Positions 34,121-43,776 of a stretch of 64,000 bases of DNA are shown piece by piece. The translations under genes and the position numbers were made by a program. Each line of letters begins with the position of its first letter. The first letter of the stretch is position 1. The notes under the pieces are model-generated. The model worked only from the letters and a program-made list of their open reading frames with translations, was not told the origin of the DNA and searched no databases. Origin of the DNA: Knoellia sinensis KCTC 19936 (lineage in GTDB: Bacteria > Actinomycetota > Actinomycetes > Actinomycetales > Dermatophilaceae); contig NZ_AVPJ01000002.1 of the NCBI RefSeq assembly GCF_000768705.1, forward strand, positions 186,001-250,000. The letters are read 5' to 3'.

Positions 34121-34807
34121 TCACCCAGTCAGGTCGGGGGTCCGGCGAAGCCACCACTCGCCGACCGCGACATGCGTGCCGAGTCCCAGCCAGAACGCGA
34201 CGCCGAACGTGAACGGATCGGGCAGGGTCCGGTCGGCGCCGGAGGTCGCCATGATCACCGCAGTGAAGAGGCCGACCCAGATCCGGATGGACGCGACGCC
34301 CAGCCCCACGGCGAAGGCCCTCACCATCCAGCGCCGGTGCTGCGCAACGGCTCCACCGCGGATCGCGAGGAAGGCGCGCACCAGGCACAACACGAACCAG
34401 GAGCCGAACACGAGTGCCGCAGCCGCCTCCAGCGGACCACCCCACGGATGGAGCACGCCGAAGACCAAGGCGGCCGCACCGCTCCCGAGGCCGCACGCCA
34501 ACAACACCCGGCCGAGCCTTCGGTGCAGCGTGTAGTGCCGCGTGCGGATCCGCGCGGCCAGCTGGAACGGAGCGCCGAGCAGGTAGACCAGGCCCAGGCC
34601 GATGTGGAGGTAGGCCGTCCACGGATGGGCGACGTAGCGCTCCGCGAAGTCGTCGTCGGGCGCTGTTCCCGCGAGGATGTGCGGCCAGTCGGTCGTCACC
34701 CGGATGGCGATGAAGACCAGCATGATCACGAGCAGACCGGCCACCGTCGCCGTGAGCGCGACCGCCCTCCGCCCGTCGCGCGGGGTGGGAGGGCTGTCGG
34801 CGGTCAT
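34121..34807 (-). CDS. DUF2306 family membrane protein
   Basis: 228 residues, about seven hydrophobic segments. TAYLHIGLGLVYLLGAPFQLAARIRTRHYTLHRRLGRVLLA and GGAVAQHRRWMVRAF are conserved DUF2306 features, with His residues (HIG, LHR, QHRRW) that could bind haem or metal. The family resembles small cytochrome-like membrane proteins, but the function is unproven. Ends 57 bp before the F420 protein gene start. Confidence 0.85.
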   Translation of the reverse strand: MTADSPPTPRDGRRAVALTATVAGLLVIMLVFIAIRVTTDWPHILAGTAPDDDFAERYVAHPWTAYLHIGLGLVYLLGAPFQLAARIRTRHYTLHRRLGRVLLACGLGSGAAALVFGVLHPWGGPLEAAAALVFGSWFVLCLVRAFLAIRGGAVAQHRRWMVRAFAVGLGVASIRIWVGLFTAVIMATSGADRTLPDPFTFGVAFWLGLGTHVAVGEWWLRRTPDLTG

Positions 34808-34810
34808 GGG

Positions 34811-35143
34811 CTACTTCGGCGGCAGGGCCTGCACGAAGGCCACCCCGCGGCTGACCCAGGTGCGAAGGGAAGAGTCGTCTTCCAACTCATCGCGGGCCAC
34901 CAGCAGCCAGCCGTTCAGCGTGCGATTGCCCATCTCCATGGGCCGGACGGACTCACCGTCCACCCACTCCGCGCCGGCGGCCGGGTCGACCCGCACCATC
35001 AGGGCACCCTCGCTGGCGGCCGCAGCAGCCATGTGGCCGTGGACCATGAACCCCAGCCCGCCGAACATCTTGCGCTCGGTCACCCCGTCGACCTCTGCGA
35101 GCACTTCGCGGATCCGATCGGCAAGCACCTCGTCGTACGCCAT
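34811..35143 (-). CDS. TfoX/Sxy N-terminal domain protein
   Basis: 110 residues from ATG 35143 (MAYDEVLADRIREVLAEVDG). VTERKMFGGLGFMVHGHMAA followed by ALMVRVDPAAGAEWV matches the TfoX N-terminal domain, the family named after a competence regulator. Stand-alone copies are frequent in actinobacteria and have no proven role in competence. Four bp separate it from the next minus-strand gene at 34807. A CATAGT box 7 nt before the ATG suggests leaderless transcription. Confidence 0.85.
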   Translation of the reverse strand: MAYDEVLADRIREVLAEVDGVTERKMFGGLGFMVHGHMAAAAASEGALMVRVDPAAGAEWVDGESVRPMEMGNRTLNGWLLVARDELEDDSSLRTWVSRGVAFVQALPPK

Positions 35144-35150
35144 GACAAGC

Positions 35151-35156
35151 ACTATG
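35151..35156 (-). promoter_or_regulatory. -10 box of leaderless TfoX-domain gene promoter
   Basis: Minus-strand CATAGT followed by GCTTGTC (7 nt) and the ATG at 35143. Confidence 0.45.
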
Positions 35157-35215
35157 CCGCGCCCCCGCCTCGATGCGATGCCAACGGTGGGATTCACTCT
35201 GTCACCCATTGGGCA

Positions 35216-35221
35216 TACCAT
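35216..35221 (+). promoter_or_regulatory. -10 box of leaderless antitoxin promoter
   Basis: TACCAT followed by GGCCTG (6 nt) and the ATG at 35228. It is divergent from the TfoX-domain gene. Confidence 0.45.
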
Positions 35222-35227
35222 GGCCTG

Positions 35228-35479
35228 ATGAGCACCCAGATCTCCGTCCGCCTCAACGACCGGGTCGTCGCTGAGCTTGATGCCCTCGTCGCATCCGGGG
35301 CAGCCAAGAGTCGCGCCGAGCTCGTCGAGTCCGCACTCGAGCGAGAACTGCGCCGCCGCCTCTACGAGAGGGAGGTCGAGATGCTCATGGCCCAGAAGGC
35401 GTCCGGAGTCCCGGAGGACGATGACCTTGCTGGGTTGGCTGAGTGGGCTCGGACCCGCACCTATCCCGATCTCGACTGA
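35228..35479 (+). CDS. ribbon-helix-helix antitoxin
   Basis: 83 residues from ATG 35228. MSTQISVRLNDRVVAELDALVASGAAKSRAELVESAL is a typical ribbon-helix-helix DNA-binding domain with antiparallel strand ISVRL. The C-terminal part (VPEDDDLAGLAEWARTRTYPDLD) is acidic and probably wraps the toxin. It ends in the TGATG overlap with a MazF-type toxin gene, the usual type II module order. It probably autorepresses the operon. Confidence 0.88.
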   Translation: MSTQISVRLNDRVVAELDALVASGAAKSRAELVESALERELRRRLYEREVEMLMAQKASGVPEDDDLAGLAEWARTRTYPDLD

Positions 35480-35790
35480 TGCGGCCGATTCACGTCGTTC
35501 AACTGGACAAAGCACGGCTGGCCTTGATCCTGACCCGCGAACTGGTCCGGCCGCACCTCCGCATGATCACGATCGCGCCGATCACGAGCACGATCCGAGG
35601 AGGGTTCACCGAGCTCGCCGTGGGCAAGTCCAATGGTCTGGACCACTCGTGTGTCGTGAGGCTCGACAACATTCAGGCCGTTGACGCCAGCCAGGTTGGT
35701 CGACTGGTCGGTTTCCTCCTGCCCGACCAAGAACGAGAACTGGCGACCGCGATCAGTCGCGCGTTCGACCTCGCGGATCCGGGTTTCTGA
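35479..35790 (+). CDS. MazF/PemK-family endoribonuclease toxin
   Basis: 103 residues from ATG 35479, overlapping the antitoxin stop. The start [20 protein letters not shown] and the segment [21 protein letters not shown] correspond to the MazF core; TSTIRG carries the conserved strand before the catalytic Arg/Thr. [18 protein letters not shown] is the C-terminal signature. Cleaves mRNA when freed from the antitoxin. Just upstream of purL; the toxin-antitoxin pair appears intact. Confidence 0.88.
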   Translation: MRPIHVVQLDKARLALILTRELVRPHLRMITIAPITSTIRGGFTELAVGKSNGLDHSCVVRLDNIQAVDASQVGRLVGFLLPDQERELATAISRAFDLADPGF

Positions 35791-35855
35791 GGCGTCGACC
35801 AAGACCAGTAGCCTGTGACCCGGCCCTGCCGCACCTCCCTGGAGATCCCTGCCTG

Positions 35856-38800
35856 ATGGTTTCGTCGCCCGACCTCGCCCTCACCACCGTCGACGGCGGG
35901 TCCGCGCTGTCGCCCTTCCGGGCGCGCGCCCTCCTCGCCCGCCTCCAGAGCATCGATCCTGCGATCACGGACGTCACCGCTCGCTTCGTCCACTGGGTCG
36001 CGAGTGATGCGCCCCTCGACTCCGCGCAGCGCGAGACCGTCGAGCGGCTCCTGACCTACGGCGAGGCGTATGCCGGCCAGTCACCTTCCGAGACTGCGCA
36101 GACCCTCGTCGTGGTCGGCCCGCGACTGGGCACGATCTCCCCGTGGGCGAGCAAGGCCACCGACATCGCCCACAACTGCGGCATCGACCTCCGTCGCGTC
36201 GAGCGGGTCACCGAGTTCACCGTCGAGGGCGTCGCACTGACGGCTGACGCGTGGGGCGAGGTCGCAGCCGTCCTCCACGACCGCATGACCGAGACCGCAC
36301 TGCCGACCCGCGAGGCCACCGCTGCCCTCTTCGAGGAGCGCGAGGCCGAGCCCATGGAGCACGTCGACGTGCTCGCGGGCGGGCGCGCTGCGCTGGAAGG
36401 CGCGAACACGGCATACGGGCTGGCTTTGTCGGACGACGAGATCGACTACCTGCGCGACGCGTTCACGGGACTCCAGCGCAACCCCACCGATGTCGAGCTC
36501 ATGATGTTTGCCCAGGCGAACTCCGAGCACTGCCGCCACAAGATCTTCAACGCGGACTTCATCGTCGACGGTGAGCCGCAGGTCAAGAGCCTGTTCGGGA
36601 TGATCCGGCACACCGAGGCCGTGGCCGGGGCCGGCACGGTCGTGGCCTACAAGGACAACGCCTCCGTCATGCAGGGTGGCCGCATCGAGCGCTGGCTGCC
36701 GGAGCGCGGCGACGGACCTGCGCCCTATGTCGCCACGGAGGAGGACGTGCACGTCCTCATGAAGGTCGAGACGCACAACCACCCGACGGCGATCTCACCG
36801 TTCCCGGGTGCCGCGACCGGTGCCGGTGGCGAGATTCGGGACGAGGGGGCGACCGGGCGCGGCTCCGCGCCCAAGGCGGGGCTCACCGGGTTCGTCGTCT
36901 CGAACCTCCACCTGCCCGGCACGGAGGAGCCCTGGGAGGCGGACCCCTACGGCGCGCCGGGCCACATCGCCGCGCCGCTCGACATCATGGTCGAGGGGCC
37001 GATCGGTGCCGCGTCCTTCAACAACGAGTTCGGTCGGCCCGGGATCGGCGGCTTCTTCCGCGTCTACGAGCAGACCGTCGACGGCGTGCGTCGCGGCTAC
37101 CACAAGCCGATCATGAGCGCCGGTGGTCTGGGTGCCATCAGTGCGGACCAGACCGAGAAGGTGCGCTTCCCCGCAGGCACGCTACTCATCCAGATCGGTG
37201 GGCCGGGCATGCGCATCGGCATGGGTGGTGGAGCCGCCTCGTCGATGGCCGCCGGGGCCAACGCGGCCGACCTCGACTTCGACTCCGTGCAGCGCGGCAA
37301 CCCCGAGATGGAGCGGCGGGCGCAGGAGGTCATCAACCACTGCTGGGCGATGGGTTCGGCCAACCCGGTGCTGGCCATCCACGACGTCGGTGCGGGCGGT
37401 CTCTCCAACGCCTTCCCCGAGCTCGTCGACGACGCCGGGCTGGGTGCCCGCTTCGACCTGTCGGCGGTGCCGCTCGAGGAGTCCGGCCTTGCACCCAAGG
37501 AGATCTGGGTCAACGAGAGCCAGGAGCGCTACGTCCTCGCGATCGCGCCCGAGTCGCTCGAGCTCCTCGAGTCCTTCGCCGCACGGGAGCGGTGCCCGCT
37601 GTCCGTGATCGGTGTGGCCGCTGACGACGCGCAGTTGTTTGTGGCCGGCGAGTCCGATGCCCCGGAGGACGTCCCGATCGACATGCCGATGGAGGTCCTG
37701 CTGGGCAAGCCCCCGCGCATGACCCGCGACGTGGAGCGGGTGTCGTGGACTGGCGATTCGCTCGACGTGAGTTCGATGGCGTTGCGGGACACGGCATACG
37801 CCGTTCTGCGTCACCCGTCGGTGGCGAGCAAGCGGTTCCTCATCACCATTGGTGACCGGACAGTCGGCGGGCTCACGCATCGCGACCAGATGGTCGGCCC
37901 GTGGCAGGTGCCCGTCGCCGATGTTGCGGTCACCTTGGCGGATCACGCGGGCTTCGCGGGTGAGGCCATGACGTCGGGGGAGCGTATGCCGCTCGCTTCC
38001 GTCAACGCTCCCGCGTCCGGTCGCATGGCGGTCGGTGAGGCATTGACGAACCTGCTCGCGGCCCCGATCGCGTCGCTGTCGTCGGTGAAGTTGTCGTGCA
38101 ACTGGATGGCGGCCGCGGGCGAGACCGGTGAGGACGCCGCGCTCTATGACACCGTGCACGCCGTGGCGATGGAGCTCTGCCCGGCGCTGGGGATCTCGGT
38201 GCCGGTGGGCAAGGACTCGATGTCGATGCGGACCAAGTGGACCGATGAGGCATCTGGTGAGGAGCGCCAGGTGACCTCGCCGGTGTCCCTGGTCGTGTCG
38301 GCGTTCGCCGCCCTGCCGGATGTGCGAGGGACGCTCACGCCGCAGCTGCAGCCCGAGTCGGCGCTGGTCCTGGTGGATCTCGGTGCGGGGGCCAACCGTC
38401 TGGGTGGCTCGATCCTGGCGCAGGTGTCAGGGGCGTTCGGTGGGGACGTGCCGGACGTCGACGACCCCGCGCGTCTGGTTGCCCTGGCCGAGGCTGTGCA
38501 CGAATTGCGTTCTCGTGGGCTGGTTTCGGCCTATCACGACCGGTCCGATGGTGGCCTCTGGGCGACCGTGTGCGAGATGGCCTTCGCAAGCGGCCTGGGC
38601 GTCGAGGTTGCTGTCGACTCGGTCGAGGCGCTGTTCACTGAGGAGCTCGGTGCCGTGCTCGGAGTTCGCGCGGACTCGGTCGCCGAGGTGCGCGACGTCC
38701 TCGTCAAGGCCGGCGTCGGTGACCTCACGTCGGTCATCGGCGGCACCCACCCCGAGCGCCGCATTCAGGTGTCGGTCAACGGAGACATGCCCCTCGACGA

Positions 38801-39749
38801 GGCGGTCACCGACCTTGCCCAGGCGTGGGACGAGGTGTCCTGGCGGATCTCGGCCCTGCGCGACAACCCCGAGTGCGCCGACGAGGAGCACGCCGCGTTC
38901 GGTGCGGACGGGGATCCCGGCCTGCACGTGTCGACGACGTTCGAGCCCACCGACGACATCGCGGCACCGTTCCTCAACGTGGGTGCCAAGCCGCGCGTCG
39001 CCATCCTGCGCGAGCAGGGTGTCAACAGCCACGTCGAGACGGCTTATGCCTTCCACCGGGCTGGGTTCGAGACGCTCGACGTCCACATGACCGACCTGCA
39101 GACCGGGCGCGCGTCGCTCTCCGACGTCGTCGGACTGGTGGCCTGCGGTGGGTTCTCCTACGGCGACACGTTGGGCGCCGGCGAGGGCTGGGCGCGCTCG
39201 GTGCTCTTCAACGACAAGCTCACCGAGCAGTTCCATGAGTTCTTCCACCGTGGTGACACGTTCGGGCTCGGCATCTGCAATGGGTGCCAGATGTTCGCGG
39301 CGCTCGCCGACCTCATCCCGGGCGCCGAGGCCTGGCCGCGGTTCACCCGCAACCGGTCCGAGCAGTACGAAGCGCGCCTGTCGCTCGTCGAGGTCCTCGA
39401 GTCGCCGTCGATCTTCACGTCGGGCATGGCCGGGTCGCGCATCCCGATCGCCGTCGCCCATGGAGAGGGCTTCGCGAACTTCTCGGCGCGCGGTGACGCG
39501 TCGGCAGTGCAGCGGGTGGCGCGCTACGTCAACAACGATGGTGGCGTCGCGACGGCATACCCGTTCAACCCCAACGGCTCGCCGGACGGACTCACCGCGG
39601 TGACCACGACGGACGGCCGGTTCACGGCGATGATGCCGCACCCCGAGCGGGTCCAGCGCAACGCGCAGATGTCGTGGACGAGTGGTCGCATCGAGGACGT
39701 CTCGCCGTGGATGCGGATGTTCCGCAACGCCCGGACCTTCATCGGCTGA
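35856..39749 (+). CDS. purL: phosphoribosylformylglycinamidine synthase, single-chain type
   Basis: 1297 residues, the large PurL that carries synthase and glutaminase in one chain (as in enterobacteria), whereas many actinobacteria use separate PurS, PurQ and short PurL. Ordered features: [20 protein letters not shown] near 208, ATP-site [20 protein letters not shown] near 315, [24 protein letters not shown] near 785, and the C-terminal class I amidotransferase with [11 protein letters not shown] and nucleophile Cys1141 in [11 protein letters not shown], ending with the His/Glu of [11 protein letters not shown]- and glutamine-dependent step 4 of purine synthesis. Confidence 0.97.
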   Translation: MVSSPDLALTTVDGGSALSPFRARALLARLQSIDPAITDVTARFVHWVASDAPLDSAQRETVERLLTYGEAYAGQSPSETAQTLVVVGPRLGTISPWASKATDIAHNCGIDLRRVERVTEFTVEGVALTADAWGEVAAVLHDRMTETALPTREATAALFEEREAEPMEHVDVLAGGRAALEGANTAYGLALSDDEIDYLRDAFTGLQRNPTDVELMMFAQANSEHCRHKIFNADFIVDGEPQVKSLFGMIRHTEAVAGAGTVVAYKDNASVMQGGRIERWLPERGDGPAPYVATEEDVHVLMKVETHNHPTAISPFPGAATGAGGEIRDEGATGRGSAPKAGLTGFVVSNLHLPGTEEPWEADPYGAPGHIAAPLDIMVEGPIGAASFNNEFGRPGIGGFFRVYEQTVDGVRRGYHKPIMSAGGLGAISADQTEKVRFPAGTLLIQIGGPGMRIGMGGGAASSMAAGANAADLDFDSVQRGNPEMERRAQEVINHCWAMGSANPVLAIHDVGAGGLSNAFPELVDDAGLGARFDLSAVPLEESGLAPKEIWVNESQERYVLAIAPESLELLESFAARERCPLSVIGVAADDAQLFVAGESDAPEDVPIDMPMEVLLGKPPRMTRDVERVSWTGDSLDVSSMALRDTAYAVLRHPSVASKRFLITIGDRTVGGLTHRDQMVGPWQVPVADVAVTLADHAGFAGEAMTSGERMPLASVNAPASGRMAVGEALTNLLAAPIASLSSVKLSCNWMAAAGETGEDAALYDTVHAVAMELCPALGISVPVGKDSMSMRTKWTDEASGEERQVTSPVSLVVSAFAALPDVRGTLTPQLQPESALVLVDLGAGANRLGGSILAQVSGAFGGDVPDVDDPARLVALAEAVHELRSRGLVSAYHDRSDGGLWATVCEMAFASGLGVEVAVDSVEALFTEELGAVLGVRADSVAEVRDVLVKAGVGDLTSVIGGTHPERRIQVSVNGDMPLDEAVTDLAQAWDEVSWRISALRDNPECADEEHAAFGADGDPGLHVSTTFEPTDDIAAPFLNVGAKPRVAILREQGVNSHVETAYAFHRAGFETLDVHMTDLQTGRASLSDVVGLVACGGFSYGDTLGAGEGWARSVLFNDKLTEQFHEFFHRGDTFGLGICNGCQMFAALADLIPGAEAWPRFTRNRSEQYEARLSLVEVLESPSIFTSGMAGSRIPIAVAHGEGFANFSARGDASAVQRVARYVNNDGGVATAYPFNPNGSPDGLTAVTTTDGRFTAMMPHPERVQRNAQMSWTSGRIEDVSPWMRMFRNARTFIG

Positions 39750-39754
39750 CGACT

Positions 39755-40075
39755 GTGGAGCACCCTGAGCCCGGGCGTCTGCGTGAGTTCGTCGCGTCCG
39801 TCGCGTGGCCCGACTGGCAGGTGACGATCGCGGGGCCGCGGGTGCGGTTCGTGTCCGACGAAGGTCAGCGGCGCGAGGTGGTCTGGGACATCACCGAGCC
39901 GGAGTTGGCGGCGCGCTGTCGCTCGCTCGATGACGAGACCCGGGTTGCGATGGGGCTGGGAGCGCATGGCTACCACCTGGTGCAGGTGCACCTGGAGGAG
40001 GCGTTGGCCACGTTCGAAGGCACGCACGGGCGGCTGGCTCTGACCACGCACGGTCTGGAAGTCAGCACCACCTGA
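39755..40075 (+). CDS. hypothetical protein downstream of purL
   Basis: 106 residues from GTG 39755, 5 bp after the purL stop, so probably co-transcribed. Starts VEHPEPGRLREFVASVAWPDWQVT. It has no signal peptide or membrane segment and no recognised family. It is a small soluble alpha/beta-looking protein (VRFVSDEGQRREVVWDITEPE). Codon use fits the host. A repeat hairpin (40081-40173) begins 5 bp after its stop. Confidence 0.6.
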   Translation: MEHPEPGRLREFVASVAWPDWQVTIAGPRVRFVSDEGQRREVVWDITEPELAARCRSLDDETRVAMGLGAHGYHLVQVHLEEALATFEGTHGRLALTTHGLEVSTT

Positions 40076-40080
40076 CCGTG

Positions 40081-40173
40081 CCTGCGGGCGGACGATCAGC
40101 TCACGGGAAACGTAGGCCCACTCCGGCGTGTCGCGCGGTCCGAGAGGTCAGCTGATCGTCGCCCGGTCGCAGG
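40081..40173. repeat. GATCAGC hairpin repeat, copy A
   Basis: GACGATCAGCT (40091-40101) pairs with AGCTGATCGTC (40150-40160), an 11-bp perfect stem that extends outward with GGGC/GCCC and CCTGCG/CGCAGG around small bulges. The loop contains CGGCGTGTCGCG, shared with copies B (45353) and C (46370). Lies between the convergent ends of the gene at 39755 and the MarR gene. Terminator-like. Confidence 0.7.
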
Positions 40174-40179
40174 GCCACA

Positions 40180-40635
40180 TCACTGAGGCGAGCGTGCAGC
40201 CGCGATGAGGCGCGTGAGGCCGTCACGCAGGTCCTCGAGCTCGCTCAACTCCATGCCGAGGCGGTCGATGATCGCCGGGGGCACCTTCTCGGCCCGACTC
40301 CTCAACTTGGCGCCGACTGCGGTGAGGGACACAGCGAGGGCACGCTCGTCGCGAGGGTCGCGCCCCCGGGTGATGTAGCCGTTCGTCTCGAGGCGCTTGA
40401 GCAGAGGGGACAGGGTTCCCGGCTCCAGGCTCACGCGGCGCCCCAGCTCGCCCACCGTCAGCGGCGTCTCCTCCCAGAGCGCGAGCATGACGAGGTATTG
40501 CGGGTGGGTCAGGCCCATCGGCTCGAGCAGCGGTCGATACAGCGCGATCACGTTGCGCGACGCGACCGCCAGCGCGTAGCAGACCTGGCGGTCGAGGGCG
40601 AGCAGGTCGGTGCCCGCGGGGCTGGTCTTCGACAT
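40180..40635 (-). CDS. MarR-family regulator, OhrR-like
   Basis: 151 residues from ATG 40635. LDRQVCYALAVASRNVIALYRPLLEPMGLTHPQYLVMLALWEE matches the OhrR group, with the peroxide-sensing cysteine conserved as C19. The winged helix spans about 55-105 (LTVGELGRRVSLEPGTLSPLLKRLETNGYITRGRDPRDERAL). OhrR normally represses an ohr peroxidase gene; none is present here. The divergent gene at 40711 is a small unknown protein, with a palindrome between them. Confidence 0.85.
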   Translation of the reverse strand: MSKTSPAGTDLLALDRQVCYALAVASRNVIALYRPLLEPMGLTHPQYLVMLALWEETPLTVGELGRRVSLEPGTLSPLLKRLETNGYITRGRDPRDERALAVSLTAVGAKLRSRAEKVPPAIIDRLGMELSELEDLRDGLTRLIAAARSPQ

Positions 40636-40668
40636 CGTCACGCCTCGCATCCTACGTCGGCTCGGTGA

Positions 40669-40696
40669 TATAGTGAGTGCACTAACCATTAGTACA
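40669..40696. promoter_or_regulatory. promoter and palindromic operator between OhrR-like gene and 40711 gene
   Basis: TATAGT (40669-40674) is a plus-strand -10 box. It overlaps closely with TGCACTAA-CCA-TTAGTACA (40678-40696), an inverted repeat with one mismatch, placed as a repressor site for the gene at 40711 and for the regulator itself. AAGGGAG before ATG 40711 serves as ribosome binding site. Confidence 0.6.
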
Positions 40697-40710
40697 CAAA
40701 GGGAGCATCG

Positions 40711-40908
40711 ATGAGCAAGCCGGAGAACAAGGGACTGTCGCTGGCCTACCGGGTCGGCTACCGGATCCAGATGGCGCTCATGGAGATCTTCGGCCCGGCG
40801 CAGCTCGGTGCTGCCGACGACCCGCAGATGCGACTCAAGCGCCGCCGGCAGGCCAGGGTCGAGGCCGCGCGCGCCGCCCGTCTGGCCCGAGAAGGCAGCG
40901 CGTCCTGA
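40711..40908 (+). CDS. small basic protein, divergent from OhrR-like regulator
   Basis: 65 residues: MSKPENKGLSLAYRVGYRIQ, an amphipathic or weakly hydrophobic segment (MALMEIFGPAQLG), then an Arg/Ala-rich helix (RLKRRRQARVEAARAARLAREG-like). No family recognised. It has a good ribosome binding site (AAAGGGAG) and its own promoter under the palindrome at 40678-40696, so it is likely expressed and controlled by the adjacent regulator. The basic tail could contact nucleic acid or membrane; unproven. Confidence 0.7.
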   Translation: MSKPENKGLSLAYRVGYRIQMALMEIFGPAQLGAADDPQMRLKRRRQARVEAARAARLAREGSAS

Positions 40909-40932
40909 CGCAGCCGCTCCGCATCAGACGGG

Positions 40933-41760
40933 TCAGTCGGGTGGGGCGGGGGACCAGGCGGTGTCGTTGGCCGCGGCACTGAATGGCTGGGCGCCGGCTC
41001 CACGGCTCAGCACCTCATCCGGCGCGACGACACCCGTCGGCAGCGCCAACCTCGCCGTCGCACGGCGCATCTCGAACAGCGGCAGCGGTCCGCGCGATGC
41101 CGCGAGGACGACGTTGCCGTATCCCTTCCCCTTGAGCACGTGGTGCAACCCGACGTATGCCGTCCGCGCACCTTCCCCATCCGCCTCCAGTCCCAGCGCG
41201 GCCCGGGCACCCGAGGCGACGCGTGCGGCATACCGCAGCCCAGGTCGATCGCCGAGGTTCGCGAGGAACAGCCCGCCCGGCGCGAGAACCCGTGCCATCT
41301 CACCCAGCCACTCGACGGTGGTGAGGGACGGAGGGACCTGCCCACCGGCATACGCATCGAGAATGACGAGATCTGCACTGGCAGAAGCCAATCCGGCAAC
41401 GCCTTCTTCGCCCGACAGCGGGCGCACGCGGATGCGATGACCACGCGGCAAGGGCAACTCGCGACGCACGGCCTCGGTCAGCACGACATCTGGTTCGAGC
41501 ACGATCTGCGGTGAGCCCGGCCGTGTGGCGTGCATCCAGCGCGCCAGGGTCAGCCCGGCACCCCCGACGTGCGTGACCCGCACCGGGGCCGGTCGAGCGA
41601 ACACCGCATCGACGCACAGGGCAAGGTGCTGGACGTACTCGAAGGCGAGGTGCTCCGGGTCAGCCAACGAAACGGCGGACTGCGCGTGACCATGCAGCCG
41701 GATCCACGTGACGTCGCCGTCCTGCTCGAACTCGGGCGCCTCGGTCACGCCCACAGCCAA
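40933..41760 (-). CDS. spermidine synthase-like methyltransferase-fold protein
   Basis: 275 residues. DPEHLAFEYVQHLALCVDAVFARPAPVRVTHVGGAGLTLARWMHATRPGSPQIVLEPD corresponds to the spermidine-synthase fold (Gly-rich loop and acidic strand end), then DLVILDAYAGGQVPPSLTTVEWLGEMARVLAPGGLFLANLGD. The catalytic aspartate region usually found in true spermidine synthases (GGGDG) is altered, so the activity may differ. Many actinobacteria have such standalone homologues of unknown function. Confidence 0.78.
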   Translation of the reverse strand: MAVGVTEAPEFEQDGDVTWIRLHGHAQSAVSLADPEHLAFEYVQHLALCVDAVFARPAPVRVTHVGGAGLTLARWMHATRPGSPQIVLEPDVVLTEAVRRELPLPRGHRIRVRPLSGEEGVAGLASASADLVILDAYAGGQVPPSLTTVEWLGEMARVLAPGGLFLANLGDRPGLRYAARVASGARAALGLEADGEGARTAYVGLHHVLKGKGYGNVVLAASRGPLPLFEMRRATARLALPTGVVAPDEVLSRGAGAQPFSAAANDTAWSPAPPD

Positions 41761-41793
41761 GCACCCCCTGCGCCGAAGTGGCGCAGGGGGTGC
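41761..41793. terminator. perfect 14-bp stem terminator
   Basis: GCACCCCCTGCGCC (41761-41774), 5-nt loop GAAGT, GGCGCAGGGGGTGC (41780-41793). Lies 28 bp after the stop of the minus-strand nucleotidase gene and directly before the start of the spermidine-synthase-like gene, so it should insulate the two. Confidence 0.75.
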
Positions 41794-41820
41794 TTTGGGT
41801 GAGCCTTCGGCTCGGTCCGG

Positions 41821-43569
41821 TCAGAGACCGCCGACGCGGCTGGCCGGAGCGGTGAGACCGGGGTTGGCCTGGAAGTACGCGACCAGGTTGGCCAGGTCCT
41901 CCGGGCCGCCGACGCGGTTCGTGCCCTGCGTGAAGGCCGTGAACAGGTCGCCACCGTCGGCGAGGAAGTTCAGGGTGGCCACGCGGTAGGTCTGGGTCGG
42001 GCTGATGGGAGTGCCGTTGAGCACCATCGAGCCGTTGACCACGCGCGAGCCCTGGGGCTGCGAGGCGTCCCACTCGTAGGTGAAGCCCTCGGACACGCCC
42101 AGCGCCAGCATCGGTCGGGAACCACGCTGGGCGACGGGCTGGTACTGCTGCTCGAGGACCTGTCGGATCTGGTCACCGGTCAGGTCGAGGGACACGAGCA
42201 GGTTGTTGAACGGCGCGACGTCGAACGCCTCGGCAAAGGTGATCTCGCCGGAGCCCTCGGTGTACTTCGGCGCCAGAGGCAGGTCCTCGCGGACACCGCC
42301 GACGTTCATGAGCGCCAGCTGCGCACCACCCTCGTCGGCACCGTCGGTGCCCCAGAGGATCGCGTCGGCCACGAGGTCGGCCATCGGGGTCTCGATGCCG
42401 CGGTTGCCGCTGGAGTCGCCGAGGATGTCATCGGTGTGGGTGCCGACGACCTGCGCCTTGAGCGGACCGGCGAGCTCGTTCCACTTGTCGATGATCTGGG
42501 TGATGCCGGCGTCCTTCGTCTTCCGGGCGACGAGGTGGTTGACCGCGGTCGAGGCCTCACGGTCCACGTCGCCGGTGCTCCGGTCGATGACGAGCTGAGT
42601 CTCGGTCACGGTGCGGCCGTAGTCGTGCGCGCTGGTCACGAGGCGGTCGTTGCCGGCCGGGTCGGGCAGCGAGCAGATGTACGCGCGGTGCGTGTGCCCG
42701 GTGATGATCTGGTCGATCTCGGGGCTCATCTGCGCGGCGATCTGGGCGATCGGCTCGGAGATGCCGTTGCAGTCGTTGATCGTGCCGCTCTGGTTGCCGC
42801 CCTCGTGCAGGAGCACGACGATCGCCTCGACGCCACGGCGCTTGAGCTCCGCAGCCTGGGCGTTGGCCGTCTCGACCTCGTCGAGGAAGTTGACGGTGGA
42901 GACGCCGGCGGGGCTCACCAGGGTGGGCGTGGCCTCGAGCGTCATGCCGATGAAGCCGATCTCGGTCCCACGGACCTTCTTGATGGACGTGCCCGGCAGC
43001 AGGGTGTTGCCGTTGTCCTTGCGGACGACGTTGGCCGACAGCCACTGGAAGTCGGCGCCGGCGTACGGCTGGTCCGGGAAGTAGCAGCCGTCGACCGGGT
43101 GGCAGCCGCCGTTCTGCATGCGGAGCAGCTCGTCGGTGCCCTCGTCGAACTCGTGGTTGCCGACCGAGCTCACGTCGAGCCCGATCGCGTTGAGGGACTC
43201 GACGGACGGCTCGTCGTGGAACATGCCGGAGAGGAACGGCGAGCCGCCGATGAGGTCACCGGCCGCGACGGTGAGGCTGCCGTCGTGGCCGGGGGCCTGA
43301 CGCAATTCCTTCAGCGTCGAGGAGAGGTACTCCGCGCCACCGACCGGCGTCTGGCTCGGGTCCTGGGCCGGCGAGAGCGGGCCGTCCGTGGCCTCGAGGT
43401 GGCCGTGGTAGTCGTTGAACGACAACAGCTGAACCGTCGTCTGCTTGTGCTTGGGGTTCTTCGGCTTGTCCTGGGGACGGTCGGCGCTCGCCGGCGCCGC
43501 GGCCAGGGTGGCTGCGCACGCCGCGGCCAGAATTGTCGCGCCGAGTCTGCGCGGGGTGAGGATCGTCAT
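41821..43569 (-). CDS. secreted bifunctional metallophosphatase/5'-nucleotidase
   Basis: 582 residues with a Sec signal peptide (LGATILAAACAATLAAAPASA). The metallophosphatase domain shows LLSFNDYHGHLE near 49, GGDLIGGS-like AAGDLIGGSPFLSG, SVGNHEFDEG near 140, LHEGGNQ, and GHTHRAYIC near 290. The C-terminal 5'-nucleotidase domain follows from about 370 (NRGIETPMADLVADAILWGTDGADE, LTGDQIRQVLEQQY). Hydrolyses extracellular nucleotides or NAD for salvage. No cell-wall anchor motif at the C-terminus, so probably released. Confidence 0.92.
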   Translation of the reverse strand: MTILTPRRLGATILAAACAATLAAAPASADRPQDKPKNPKHKQTTVQLLSFNDYHGHLEATDGPLSPAQDPSQTPVGGAEYLSSTLKELRQAPGHDGSLTVAAGDLIGGSPFLSGMFHDEPSVESLNAIGLDVSSVGNHEFDEGTDELLRMQNGGCHPVDGCYFPDQPYAGADFQWLSANVVRKDNGNTLLPGTSIKKVRGTEIGFIGMTLEATPTLVSPAGVSTVNFLDEVETANAQAAELKRRGVEAIVVLLHEGGNQSGTINDCNGISEPIAQIAAQMSPEIDQIITGHTHRAYICSLPDPAGNDRLVTSAHDYGRTVTETQLVIDRSTGDVDREASTAVNHLVARKTKDAGITQIIDKWNELAGPLKAQVVGTHTDDILGDSSGNRGIETPMADLVADAILWGTDGADEGGAQLALMNVGGVREDLPLAPKYTEGSGEITFAEAFDVAPFNNLLVSLDLTGDQIRQVLEQQYQPVAQRGSRPMLALGVSEGFTYEWDASQPQGSRVVNGSMVLNGTPISPTQTYRVATLNFLADGGDLFTAFTQGTNRVGGPEDLANLVAYFQANPGLTAPASRVGGL

Positions 43570-43763
43570 GCCTACTCCTGTTCGGCCCTTCGGCCGGGGT
43601 GAGTGCCCGCGGTGTCACGCGTGGTGACGACAGGGAGTCCGCGGCGCTGCTGGGGGTGCCCGATATGTTGCCCCACAACCGGGACGGATTCGCGCGGTTG
43701 GCATAACTATTTGTGAATTCGCCGTGAAGTCGACCGAGCGCGGAGCGCTGTGGTCACCGGCCC

Positions 43764-43769
43764 TAAAAT
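43764..43769 (+). promoter_or_regulatory. -10 box of leaderless SCP2-like gene promoter
   Basis: TAAAAT followed by CGCCCGT (7 nt) and ATG 43777. The start codon itself lies in a GTATGCCG octamer (43775-43782). Confidence 0.55.
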
Positions 43770-43776
43770 CGCCCGT

